A stretch of DNA of 64,000 nt, from positions 1-64,000 of the forward strand of contig JANBPU010000065.1 of NCBI GenBank assembly GCA_027575805.1, written 5' to 3'. The position numbers were made by a program, and so were the translations under genes. Shown piece after piece: positions 10,891-21,900 of the stretch (the stretch's first letter is position 1; each line of letters begins with the position of its first letter). Below the pieces are notes generated by a model, which searched no databases, had not been told where the DNA came from, and saw only the letters and a program-made list of their open reading frames with translations. The DNA is from Mycoemilia scoparia (lineage: Eukaryota > Kickxellomycota > Kickxellomycetes > Kickxellales > Kickxellaceae).

Positions 10891-13573
10891 TTATCGGTAT
10901 GAGTTTTCGTTTTCATATCCTCTGGCTATTCCAGAACGACCTTCAACTATGTCAGCACCGGGATCCTCGTTATTTAAACTTTGTTTTTCATCATCAGATA
11001 TATTTTTATCAACATCATGCCCCAACCCTTGATATGATCTTGATAGAAGGTAATCGGCTATTATTGTTGTAATAACAAAACAATGTTGAGATTATTTGTA
11101 TTTTCCTCTCACTATAATATATATATCAATGCATGATTAAAAAATAATATGGCAACCGACTTACCTCCTGCACTATTCATATACTTGATCATATGTGTAG
11201 TATTATTCCTAATAGCGACATCGCCACCAGAAGTCTCTATTTCATCTGAATCTAGTTATACAGAAACATAAAATGGTGTAATTGGTTGAATAATTGACTT
11301 ATAGATTATATGTGGATTTTATATGCATTGTTGTTGAGACTTACCATCATAATTTACATGGTATTTGCTAGATTTTAATGTTCCAGTCACCAACGAATAG
11401 TGTGGTATATCTTTATCTTCTTCCTCTCCTTCTTGGCTGCAATCGATACCATCCTCATTTTTACGATTTTGATCAATCGATAGGTACTTTTTGAAATCGG
11501 TTATATAGGTACCATCCCACCCAATACTTGTGGACAATGCTAACTTGAGTTCATAAGGCGTAACCACTGGCTGATAGAATTCCTATTGATAAAAATATTT
11601 AATATCAATTATGGCGATTAGTATAGTGCTTCAATATCAAAATATAGTATATGGCTATATTCAATGTGTGGTTTTACCTTTGAATCAATTAATGTGTTTT
11701 CTGGGCAAGCAACAATAACAAAAACCTCGATTTCCATAAAGTTGGCAAGTTTTGGTACATTTAGTTTACCAACAACAAATACATAAAACTTTTTGCGAGC
11801 TTTTTTTATCATTGCCTTTAGATCTTCCAAGATACTCATATATTGGGCTATATATTAACATAACATAGTATATTTCGTCAATGTCTAACAGCCCAATAAA
11901 TTTCAGGGTGTACGTTTTGAATATGTCACATTTGTTCTAAAAATATAGGATACTTACAAACACCAAGTGTTCCAATAACTATTCCAATGATTTCTGCATC
12001 CTTTGCTTTTTGTACCATCAAGAATCTATATATATATATATGAATATTTTAATATTAATAAAGGTAAAATTTGTCATCTACTAATGTCAAAATATATAAT
12101 AAAATGATATTCACCTTCTACTCAAGTGCCTATTCACTTTGGTTGACTCGTATCTAAAGATTTTGGTATCTGGATTATAGCTATAAATCTATACACAGCC
12201 AAAAACAGGGGCTTTAATTATCATGAATAATTATAAAAACTATAACAATTATAAATTAAGTGTAAAATACAAACCTCTGAAGTCGAATTCGTAAGCATGA
12301 TGTTTGTCAGAGTCATGCCTTCAGCGCCAATATAAATCAGAGTATAATCCGAAATGTCATCGTCGCTATCTAGTCCATCAAAACTTCTACCAGATATTAA
12401 CCTTGCATTTGCGAATTCGTCATCCGCTTCATCTGGGAGCTCTTTCAACAATGTTTCATCAGTTTTTTGTGGTATAGAGGAACAGCAGCCACCACCATTC
12501 TCATTATTATTCTCGTTATTATTATCATCTTTAGTTTGACAACATCCTTGTGCGTTGTTTTGGCTGCAGATATCATCTTTGGTACTTTTAGCTGGTATAT
12601 ATGGTCGGCTGGATGATCTAACATTGGTTTTGGTAACATTCCTGTAACCAATTTCTTTTAGTTTGTTTATAATCTCGTCTGATTGATTATTCCAAGATAA
12701 ATTGCCAAATGTTAATTGTTGAATAATTGTATATTATGATTCTGAGTTTATTAAGCCATTTTTTTCATTATACTTACCCATTATGTAGGTATACGAGACG
12801 TGATATAATAGTGAGTATTTTCGTTCAAGATCACTATCCTGATCGAATTGCTTTTTGAACTCATTAACTAGATTTTGAAGATGAATTGGAAGGCGGCAGT
12901 AAATATACAAAACTGGAAGTCTCGATGTACTATTCCAAACAAAAATTTACCAGTGTTTGTTAAATGGTATGATAGAAATTTGAGTATAGAATGTTGTATT
13001 TTTTAAAATACTTACAGTGACAAACAAGTATGTCCATAATGCACTATGAAATCCGCATCGCAATGCTGAGCAGCGACTTCATCAACACAACAACTACAAA
13101 TATATACATACACATATATAAAGATAGTGGATATAAATCAAACTCACATAGAGCACAATACCAGCACTAATATTACTATCAATGGAGATATTTGCTAAGC
13201 CTACCTTCCATACGATGTATCGGCCAAAACAAATACCTTTGCTCCAGTTTTATCGGCCAATGTCATTGATACAGCTGTAGAATCGGCCAACAATTCATCA
13301 GGAAATTGTAGTGCAACCTAAAAAACAATAAAATTTCTAGTGTTGTCAATATCAAAGAAATATATATACAAATATGCGACTTTTAGAAAAACAATTAGTG
13401 CCTACTCTTTTGTATCCACCTTGACTAATAACATTAGCTGTCTTTGAAATTTCGTAAAAAGTTTCTAGGTCTTTGTCGGAATGAATATGCTTAGTACTTT
13501 CAACATCTACTTGACGTGCTATGGCACTGCTTCCATCATCAGCTACTGGAACTGGGTTCGTAATTTCTGTCAT
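10891..13573 (-). CDS. DPH2: Diphthamide biosynthesis protein 2 (Dph2), 11 exons
   Basis: Dph2 pairs with the radical-SAM enzyme Dph1 in the first step of diphthamide formation on eEF2. Minus-strand exons in transcript order: 13573-13406, 13317-13205, 13093-13016, 12929-12778, 12678-12275, 12188-12115, 12025-11958, 11847-11678, 11582-11345, 11251-11165, 11057-10891. All ten GT-AG introns (about 87-110 nt) keep frame, giving 572 aa (yeast 534). Family marks: [13 protein letters not shown] (57-69), SYGSCCVDEV with Cys95/96 and Cys105/117, [16 protein letters not shown]...VACPEN with Cys400, [10 protein letters not shown], and the terminal [10 protein letters not shown] and [10 protein letters not shown]. 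Exon 5 carries an acidic, Asn-rich, Cys-paired insertion typical of variable Dph2 linkers. For intron 4 the nearer AG would run into a stop, so the acceptor at 12679 was chosen. It gives ...YTYIMDEIINKL, which fits the family. Confidence 0.93.
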
Positions 13574-14867
13574 TTCAATATATTTTGTATATGTGTATGT
13601 CTATTTTTCAAATTGAAATTTGAAAGTCAAAGTTGAATGCAAGTTTTGTATAAAATGGTAGTATTTAAGATATTTAGGGATTACGATCCAAGTTCTTTTG
13701 TGTTTAATATATTTGTACTTACAATACTCGATCTATCTATGTTTTCTTTTATACTTTGAACGATTATTTGTATAAGAGTAATACATAGAGATCCAAACTT
13801 AACAACCAATACAACTTTTTTCTTCTCCTGGAGCATCTCAAAAAGAAGCAGGTATTGCTATTAGCAGTTTCTTATTTGATTAATTATTAGATCAAGAAAT
13901 TTAATTTTTTAGTACCAATTGAAGCCAACTAGTATGTCTCAAAATAATGCTTCTGGACATATCTCATGTACGAAGTAGTATTCTAATGACACCGCCTTCA
14001 TAACGGGTATGGCCAGATTTCACAAGGGCTAAGTTAAAAATGTATCCCCAGGAGCTCCATATGAATTGGCCCAATGATAAACTGTTTGGTATACATTTTC
14101 TAGGAACATAACACTTTTGTCTTAGGCCCTGTAAACTTTGGCCATGTATAGAAATGCCACGCATGCAAAATTCTCTTGAATACCAATCCCTTCAGAATAT
14201 CATCATTGCCCAGTACATCTCTCTTAACTAAAATATACTCCAAAATCTAGTTAATCAAACTGTTTGAGTATATAAAAATGCATAGAATTCAATAGCATCA
14301 ATTTCTTTACCAATAGGCTGCACAATCTAAACTACGTGATGTCAAATAAAGCAAGTATATTGAAATCCGAAGAGTCTAAACCTCATTGTGTCATTAGTTC
14401 CCAAAATCTATAACCTCCCAATATTATACAACCAAAATTTCAAGCCTCGATTAAGCAAAAATTGCCCTAGAACAACTTAACTTCCAAGAATTCAAACTAA
14501 TCAAAATACTAATAAACGTTTTTATAACCATGTCAATCAAACGCCTTATTTACTTATTATTTGATATCTATACGAATATTTTAGTTCAGGAGGCATATTT
14601 TTCTATAGCAATATTGTGAGATTATATACGATCTATACATATATACTCGTCTATAAAACTTTAGAAATATACGTTTACCATTTTTCATAAATGACAACTA
14701 CTCTGGCCACCAAATTTTATAAACCCATCAATTCCAAAAATATTTAAACAATTTTTATTATTATATTGTTTTATACTCTAACAACATCCCAGGCCCTCTT
14801 TACAAATTAGATACACTTTTTATAAATATTATATATCAACTAACAACTTAATACATAAATTAATAAG
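13574..14867. other. Intergenic between DPH2 and expansin-like gene 1
   Basis: Divergent promoter region of DPH2 (minus) and the secreted protein gene at 14868 (plus). AT-rich, with a family B-derived inverted repeat at 14009-14145. Two TATA-like elements face the plus gene (14652-14659 and 14821-14828). No other gene seen. Confidence 0.55.
14009..14145. repeat. Family B-derived head-to-head inverted repeat
   Basis: Both ends are the same family B end in opposite orientation: ATGGCCAGATTTCACAAGGG at the left and CCCTGTAAACTTTGGCCAT at the right, so the element can fold on itself. The centre keeps CCCCAGGAG and GAATTGGCCCAATGA blocks of family B. Confidence 0.6.
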
Positions 14868-15404
14868 ATGAGATTTGTTACGGTTATAACTTTACTCGCT
14901 CTTTTCTCAGTGTTCGCTGTGGTCCATTCTAAGGAGGACAATTGCGATTCTGGTGAGCTTGATGATTGTAGTGGCGAGCCAGGAGATTCTCATGATGATA
15001 CAAACCCGGATAATAGCGGAAATCCTAGTGACAGTAGTGAACCTGACGATAATGATGGTAACTCAGATAGCAAATCCGGTAGTGGCGAGGCCACATACTA
15101 TGAACCAGGTTTGGGTGCTTGTGGGTACCAAAATGACAACACTGAATATGTTGCGGCTATAAATGCGGTAGATGGATCTGATAAGGCAGCATTTTGTGGT
15201 AAAAAGGTCTGTATTACTTATAAAGGCACGGAGGATGGCATGGACAATGGGGTAAAAACTAGACCTGGTAAAGTCACTGTCACTTTGGTTGACCTTTGTC
15301 CAGGATGCGCAAAGGGAGACATTGATCTTAGCCACCCCGCTTTCTTAAAACTCACTGGTGACCTTGGACCTGGAAGAGTTCAGATGTCCTGGCAATACTG
15401 CTGA
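14868..15404 (+). CDS. Secreted expansin-like protein (double-psi beta-barrel), 178 aa
   Basis: Residues 1-21 are a signal peptide (basic start, hydrophobic core, VHS cut region). Residues 22-73 form an acidic Asp/Ser/Gly/Pro linker with two Cys. Residues 74-178 form a single RlpA/expansin-like double-psi beta-barrel: GEATYYEPG, AAFCGKKVCI, VTLVDLCPGC, DIDLSHPAFLKL and a C-terminal MSWQYC. Such small one-domain secreted proteins (loosenin/barwin-like) are common in fungi and act in the wall or on plant polymers, with no demonstrated hydrolase activity for most. Asp in the DIDLS motif corresponds to the residue shared with expansins and GH45. There is no carbohydrate-binding domain. A paralogue with the same layout lies 1.5 kb downstream in the same direction, pointing to local duplication. 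Confidence 0.85.
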   Translation: MRFVTVITLLALFSVFAVVHSKEDNCDSGELDDCSGEPGDSHDDTNPDNSGNPSDSSEPDDNDGNSDSKSGSGEATYYEPGLGACGYQNDNTEYVAAINAVDGSDKAAFCGKKVCITYKGTEDGMDNGVKTRPGKVTVTLVDLCPGCAKGDIDLSHPAFLKLTGDLGPGRVQMSWQYC

Positions 15405-15518
15405 AGTTTATCATCTTTGCATTCTGTTTTCTGTGTTTCTTCTATTATACTTTAAATTGACAGCATTAAATAAACTCAATTAAGAAACTAGCAATTTATT
15501 TAATTTGCTTTTTATACT

Positions 15519-15588
15519 ATATAGGCAATTATTTTTGAAGGGTGAATGTTTACTAGTAAACATTCAATCTTCAAAAATAATCTTACAT
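15519..15588. repeat. Short family A hairpin, copy 8
   Basis: A 70-bp internally deleted copy: TTTTTGAAGGGTGAATGTTTA is followed at once by its near-perfect inverted partner, centred on ACTAGT. Transcribed, it would be a strong hairpin about 115 bp beyond the stop of the first expansin-like gene. Confidence 0.75.
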
Positions 15589-15844
15589 CTTTACATTGTT
15601 ATGCTTATTCAAAGTAATTGTTTTTGAATATTACTTTATGTATAATGCAGAATTCTTGTAAATATAGGTAAATGCAAAAGTTGAGGAAATTTTAGATTCA
15701 TCTAGCGAATCATGACCATGTTTGCTTTCGAGCATAACTGAACTACCACATAGGCTCTCTTACTAATAAAAATGCAGGAGGAAGTGGAAAATCCAAAAAA
15801 TGTTAGGGCACTACACTAAACTGAATTACTTGCCACCTCTCACA

Positions 15845-15957
15845 ATTTGGGTCATAATTTTTGAAGGGTGAATGTTTACTAGTAAAACTGGACATCGACT
15901 TGGCTGCGACTGCCCCTATAGTTGCTGGTCACCAAAAGGTACTCTTCAAAAATTGCT
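15845..15957. repeat. Family A palindromic repeat, copy 9
   Basis: Left end GGTCATAATTTTTGAAGGG. Interior ACTAGTAAAACTGGACATCG and CCCCTATAGTTGCTGGTCACC. Right end CTCTTCAAAAATTGC. Confidence 0.75.
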
Positions 15958-16774
15958 GGAGCTCACAACTGCCAAAAAAGGCTTGGCAAACAATCATAGC
16001 CAAAAGCACTCCAAATCAACACAATCACGCCCTTTGCAATACATACAAAATTTTCAAAACAAAATTGCCTTTTACTTATTTAGAATCTTTAATAGTTACA
16101 CATACATACACATACATATATATATATATTCTCCAAAATTTATATTCCCCCTCCCAAAAAATCAAACTAATCAAAATCTTTGAAAGTATAAAATAACATG
16201 GTGGTACCAACACTTTCAAAAAATTTGATTTAGAGTAAGGAACTAACAAACAATCAATTCCAAAGAATGGGATTACAAACCTAAATACCTCTATGAAGAT
16301 GTCAATTAAAACGAATATCTTCAATGCCTTTGGATTTTCGGCTTGATAGCTCTAACCCCAAAAAAAGCAAACATCTCGGATTCTTTAACTACCCAATTGC
16401 TACAGCCAACCTCTTTTTGTGAAGAAATAAATTGTGGTCTTGATAGTTTTACCACTCACTTTCCACATGCATTTACACAGCATACACACTATAATAACAC
16501 CATAATGTTAGGGGTAGAAATTCTTTTTATTAACGTAAATCAAGTAAGCAGTGTTTACGGATATTTTTGACCACTCAAAGAAATTACATATTTAAAACGA
16601 TCAATTCTCAAAGAGCAAGATGTTTATTGCATTACAATATGAAATTATATAGTGAAACTCCACACAAATTTTCGCAAGGAAACGTGTGTGGTTTATATGA
16701 GTTTGTATTGAAATGACCACAGCATCAGCATATGTAGTAACAGTGGCATACTGATTCTAACTTTTTTCTCCATC

Positions 16775-16782
16775 TATAAAAG
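16775..16782 (+). promoter_or_regulatory. TATA box of expansin-like gene 2
   Basis: TATAAAAG in a TCTATAAAAGG context, 174 bp upstream of the ATG at 16949. Confidence 0.6.
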
Positions 16783-16948
16783 GATGTTCTAACTTCTCCA
16801 TCAAATTTCAAAACTATATTACAAATTTATATACACATTTAACATTCTTTTATATTCCTAATTAATATTTTTAACACACTTCCTTTTAATTTTTATTCAT
16901 AATTAATATTTTTAACGCATTTCTTTTTAATTAATATTCCGTAACAAA

Positions 16949-17542
<594 letters not shown>

Positions 17543-17643
17543 GGTCTATTGCCCTCCTATTGTTATTTATTCAAGCCTTTATTTAATTGTTTAAATTAAA
17601 TAAATAAAAAGAGGATTGATAAAAATAGTGTAAAGTTTTGACT

Positions 17644-17770
17644 AGATTTCATTAGTGATAAAGTGTATGATATATAGAAAAGGGCCCTCAGATTTTGGCT
17701 CAAATATTACTCATTTCATATACAATTCCTTGGACCCATTTTTGCCTAAGGCTGTGTGAACTTTGACCAA
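17644..17770 (+). repeat. Family B repeat, copy 3
   Basis: Contains AGATTTCATTAGTGAT, GGGCCCTCAGATTTTGGC, CAATTCCTTGGACCCATT and TGTGAACTTTGACCAAAT. It abuts the family A copy that follows. Confidence 0.75.
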
Positions 17771-17890
17771 ATAGACAGTAATTTTTGAAGGGCTAAATTA
17801 ATATTATCAATGATAATATAGGTTGACCAATATGCATGTCAAAACTAGTCTACTAGTAAAACTTGGCACATTGAAAATAATGATCCAAAT
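17771..17890. repeat. Family A palindromic repeat, copy 10
   Basis: Left end AGTAATTTTTGAAGGGCTAA. Interior ATCAATGATAATATAGG and CCAATATGCATG. Right end TTGAAAATAATGATCC. Closest to the copy at 7343-7483. Confidence 0.7.
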
Positions 17891-19791
17891 CTACAATTAT
17901 TATTTTGGGTTATAAAATGAAGAATAGATTTTGAAGATTATGCACACGTGATATCACGAGCAGAAATCATATTGACCACAGACACACATAAATATTCAAA
18001 GAGAGAGAGAACCATCGATTCTTAATATTGTAGATTGAAAATTTAAGGCAGCAGCACAAATATATATTAAAATTATATATTAAAATTGGGAATTCAAGCC
18101 TGATGGTCGTTATGTACTTGGTTAATTTTTAGAGTGTAGTTTAAATCATTCAGAACAACTCAGTATTTATAAGAACAGCACGCGCCTTTGTGAATCATGT
18201 TTCTCGTCAAATAATGTCAAGTGTTGTATGTTCAGGGAGAGTTAAGTCAAAAGATCCTAAACAACAACAATGTGAGCGTACACAAACACACACTCTCTCT
18301 CGCATGACAGAACATTATTCATCAGCATCGTTGCCACTTTCATTTTCATATTATAATTTCCATAGAAATCGTTGGTGACGACTAAAAGCTGAGCCATTAT
18401 TAGTCAAATTAAAACCCCCTTATGCAGCAAAAGTAAGCAAGCAAATGCCAAAGCTCAGCACATGCCGTGGCTTGTGAATGCGTGTGAAGATGAGCTGTGT
18501 GCTTTAATGATGATCAGTGACTCCTAAACAGAAGATTTCGTTAAATGTGATTGGACAAGCAAAATCCGACATCTATTGGAAAACCGGATCAACATTACTT
18601 TGAGCCAATAGAAGTGCTCCGCTTCATCTATGATTTCCCCATCCCCCCATTCTTAAAACAAAAGTACACGGGCCCACACTCTCTCACTATTCACTAGAAG
18701 TGGTTGCTGGCCTCCTTATTGGGAGAATCCGTCAGCGAATAGAAGAGAGATAGTTTGGTGAATTAGATCTCTGTGTATGTGTGCGCATGGTGTAGCATGC
18801 ACCTTCCCTTGGGCTATTTGTGGCTACATTGAAGACTATTGGTAAAAAGTTTGGTGTATTCGTGGATGGCTTGTGACATAGGAAGAGATCGTGAAAAGCT
18901 ATTGTACGAATAGCCCTGGTTGAAATATCAGAATAGGGGTTAGCTGTTACTCAGAGGAAGAGAAGGAAGAAGCCAAATAGATATTTGACAACGGCGGCTT
19001 ACAAGACATCAGTCTACGTTGGGCAGAGATGGACAAAGTCACTCTGTTTCGTGAATGGGCGTCAGACAACTCTATGCCCGACATACACAGACCTATGAAT
19101 CATCCTGAACTTATCTCACCATTCCTTGAATTTTCTACAAATATATAATATGTCCCGCAATAGCGGTGCTGGTTTCATTTACCCCTTATGATCATAGTCA
19201 GAACAGAAACAATGGCCTTTCCCACCATTAGTTTATAGCAGCTACTCAAGACTTCTAATAATGACACTAGTCTAATATTCTCTATCTCTCTCTTTGTATC
19301 TGTGTTGCAGATGAGAATGGCAGATACACTTATTTTGAAACAAGAGTAGCTGCTGGCACACTGAAGAGCATAGACAGACAGATGCTCACATATCACGTAG
19401 CGTGAGTCACTATCAGTTAGATTTTGTTAGTAACCAACCATATCATCACTGGACAACAGCAACCACTACACAGAGGCTCCATCGCATACTGTCACAGCAC
19501 AGGCACTGTCTTGCGTCTATCGAATCTCTATGGCTCACACATTTCCATCTTTGTCCATTCACAACACAATCCAATAACTTTTCTTCACTCATTCACGCAC
19601 AAAAAAGGTTTCTCTCACATTTTGCGATGTGTGGGATAAAAACCTTTTTATCTAGTCGATCTGCCCTTGGTTTATCTTCACATACACACACAGGCCGTTT
19701 TCTTTTATTTATCTTCCTTCGTTCCTTCTCGTTATTACCATTATATATATATATACACACACACACCAAGATTATACTTTTTGGTGAAAAT
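17891..19791. other. ILV2 upstream region
   Basis: About 1.9 kb without a convincing gene. The frame leading into ILV2 is open for 130 codons upstream of the chosen ATG but reads low-complexity His/Ser-rich sequence through an AT/CA repeat (19740-19766), so I treat it as 5' leader. It carries a Gcn4-type site at 19403. Confidence 0.55.
19403..19409. promoter_or_regulatory. Gcn4/Cpc1-type site (TGAGTCA)
   Basis: Exact palindromic bZIP core TGAGTCA, 383 bp upstream of the ILV2 start. Amino-acid biosynthesis genes of fungi are commonly controlled by Gcn4/Cpc1 at this sequence. A single 7-mer can occur by chance. Confidence 0.45.
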
Positions 19792-21900
19792 ATGGCCTAT
19801 CTATCCAGATCCACGAGGAATATTATGCGCCGCTATGCGGCTACAGCTTCGCCTGCTTCTTCGGCTCAGGGCTCGAAATGTACTGCAGCTACAACCATGT
19901 CTCTCAAATTAGCTTCTACTAGTCAGAAACAGCAAACGAGGTCCAAAGTTACGATGTCTATGTCTGGTGCCAACCCCCAGGCATCTGCTACTACCACCTC
20001 CTCAAGCAAAGCTGCTCCCAGAACTTCTACTTCATCTCCTGCATCAAAACCCGCTGTCCAACCTCTTCAGCCAAACCCAGCAAACAATCGAAACTCCACC
20101 ATCCCTGCCCAAAAGGAGTTCGACGACAGTTTTGTTGGCATGACTGGTGGCGAGATTTTCCACGAAATGATGCTTCGGAAAGGCGTCGACGTTGTATTCG
20201 GGTATCCTGGCGGCGCTATTCTTCCTGTCTACGATGCTATCCACAACTCAAACTATTTCAAGTTTATTCTACCAAGGCATGAGCAGGGTGCTGGCCACAT
20301 GGCTGAGGGCTATGCTCGGGCTACTGGAAAGCCCGGTGTTGTTTTGGTCACTTCTGGTCCCGGCGCCACCAATGTTGTAACTCCTCTCCAGGATGCTCTT
20401 TCTGATGGTGTTCCTATGGTTGTGTTCAGTGGCCAGGTTGTTACCAGTGCTATTGGTACCGATGCTTTCCAAGAGGCCGATGTTGTCGGCATCACCAGGT
20501 CTTGTACGAAATGGAATGTAATGGTTCGTGACATTGCTGAGCTCCCAAGACGCATTAATGAGGCCTTTGAGATTGCTACCTCTGGACGTCCTGGCCCCGT
20601 TTTGGTTGATCTGCCCAAGGATGTTACGGCTGGCATTTTGAACCGCCCTATTCCTACGACTACTGCCTTGCCATCTCGGCCTGTTCTTGAGAGTATTGAT
20701 GGCGGATATACGAGTGTTGAGAGACAGCTTCGTAGTGCCTTGGATCGTACCGCTGAATTGATTAATAATGCTAAGCAGCCTATCCTTTATGTTGGCCAGG
20801 GTATGCTCAGCCACCCTGATGGCCCCAAGCTTCTAAAGGAGCTGGCCGATAAGGGCAACATCCCCGTTACAACCACTCTACTTGGCCTTGGCGCCTTTGA
20901 TGAAACCGATCCAAAAAGTCTGCACATGCTTGGTATGCACGGTAGTGCCTATGCCAATCTTTCTATCCAAAAGGCCGATGTCATTGTTGCTCTGGGTGCT
21001 CGCTTCGACGACCGTGTCACTGGCAACCTCAGGGCCTTTGCCCCGGCTGCCAAGAAGGCTGCTGCCGAAAACCGTGGCGGCATCATCCACTTTGATATCC
21101 TCCCCAAGAACATCAACAAGACCGTCAACGTCGATCTTGCCGTTGAAGGCGATGTGGTTGAAAATATTAGACAGCTTCTCCCTCGCATCGAACACCGTCC
21201 CCGTGATCTGTGGTTCAACCGCATTGCCGGCTGGAAGCAGAAGTACCCCTTCCGGTACGACCCCGAAGAATCGTCGACGTCTATTCTCAAGCCACAGTCT
21301 GTTATTGTCGAATTAAATAGACAACTCGAGCACCACAAAGAGGACACCATCATCACCACCGGCGTAGGACAGCACCAAATGTGGGCTGCTCAATACTACC
21401 GGTGGCGGTTCCCACGCACCTTCATCACATCTGGAGGACTCGGCACCATGGGCTATGGTTGCCCGGCAGCAGTTGGAGCCAAAGTCGGTGTTCCTGACAA
21501 GACTGTGATTAACATTGATGGCGACGGTTCATTCTCAATGACTGCTATGGAAATGGCCACTGCTTCGCAATTCAATATTGGTGCCAAAATGTTGATTCTC
21601 AACAACAACTTCCAGGGTATGGTTCGTCAATGGCAAGAACTGTTCTATGACAAACGCTTCTCGCACACGTCTATGATTAATCCCGATTTTGTCAAACTTG
21701 CTGAGGCCCTCCATTGCCGTGGTCTTCGGGCAACAAATATTGAGGAGCTTCCTGGTGCTATGGAGGAATTCCTTGCTGAGCCCGGCCCAGTCCTTCTTGA
21801 GTGCGTTGTTAGTGAAAAGGAGCATGTATTCCCCATGTGCCCAGCTGGAAAGGGACTTGATGAGATGGTTCTTGCCCCTGGCGTTTACATGAAGGAATAA
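19792..21900 (+). CDS. ILV2: Acetolactate synthase catalytic subunit, mitochondrial
   Basis: Thiamine-diphosphate enzyme that condenses pyruvate with pyruvate or 2-oxobutyrate in the first common step of Val/Leu/Ile synthesis. The start MAYLSRSTRNIMRR is chosen over an in-frame ATG 390 bp upstream because it opens a basic, Ser/Thr/Ala-rich mitochondrial targeting stretch of about 110 residues. That gives 702 aa (yeast Ilv2 687). Enzyme body: catalytic glutamate in LPRHEQGAGHMAEGYA (Glu164), SGPGATN, GTDAFQEADVVGITRSCTKWN, the FAD region with GARFDDRVTGN, and the ThDP motif GDGSF (577-581) to LNNNFQGM, followed by VRQWQELFY. A single uninterrupted exon. At the sulfonylurea-contact position the usual GQVP reads GQVV. 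The regulatory subunit ILV6 is not in the window. Confidence 0.97.
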   Translation: MAYLSRSTRNIMRRYAATASPASSAQGSKCTAATTMSLKLASTSQKQQTRSKVTMSMSGANPQASATTTSSSKAAPRTSTSSPASKPAVQPLQPNPANNRNSTIPAQKEFDDSFVGMTGGEIFHEMMLRKGVDVVFGYPGGAILPVYDAIHNSNYFKFILPRHEQGAGHMAEGYARATGKPGVVLVTSGPGATNVVTPLQDALSDGVPMVVFSGQVVTSAIGTDAFQEADVVGITRSCTKWNVMVRDIAELPRRINEAFEIATSGRPGPVLVDLPKDVTAGILNRPIPTTTALPSRPVLESIDGGYTSVERQLRSALDRTAELINNAKQPILYVGQGMLSHPDGPKLLKELADKGNIPVTTTLLGLGAFDETDPKSLHMLGMHGSAYANLSIQKADVIVALGARFDDRVTGNLRAFAPAAKKAAAENRGGIIHFDILPKNINKTVNVDLAVEGDVVENIRQLLPRIEHRPRDLWFNRIAGWKQKYPFRYDPEESSTSILKPQSVIVELNRQLEHHKEDTIITTGVGQHQMWAAQYYRWRFPRTFITSGGLGTMGYGCPAAVGAKVGVPDKTVINIDGDGSFSMTAMEMATASQFNIGAKMLILNNNFQGMVRQWQELFYDKRFSHTSMINPDFVKLAEALHCRGLRATNIEELPGAMEEFLAEPGPVLLECVVSEKEHVFPMCPAGKGLDEMVLAPGVYMKE

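Larger units (their letters stand above)
15405..16948. other. Intergenic between the two expansin-like genes
   Basis: Contains the 3' flank of the first gene (AATAAA-type signals near 15466), two family A copies (15519-15588, 15845-15957), a TA/CA-rich tract near 16100-16130 and the TATA box of the second gene. ORFs of about 100 codons overlap the repeats and are not accepted. Confidence 0.55.

Noticed and set aside
12679..12732. Nearer acceptor (CAG at about 12732) for DPH2 intron 4
   Set aside because: Reading on from it meets an in-frame TAA within three codons; the acceptor before 12678 keeps frame and family sequence.
19402..19791. 130-codon N-terminal extension of ILV2
   Set aside because: Low-complexity, crosses an AT/CA microsatellite, and would bury the mitochondrial presequence.
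20269..20814. 181-codon minus-strand ORF inside ILV2
   Set aside because: Antisense to conserved ILV2 codons; open because of biased codon use in the real gene.
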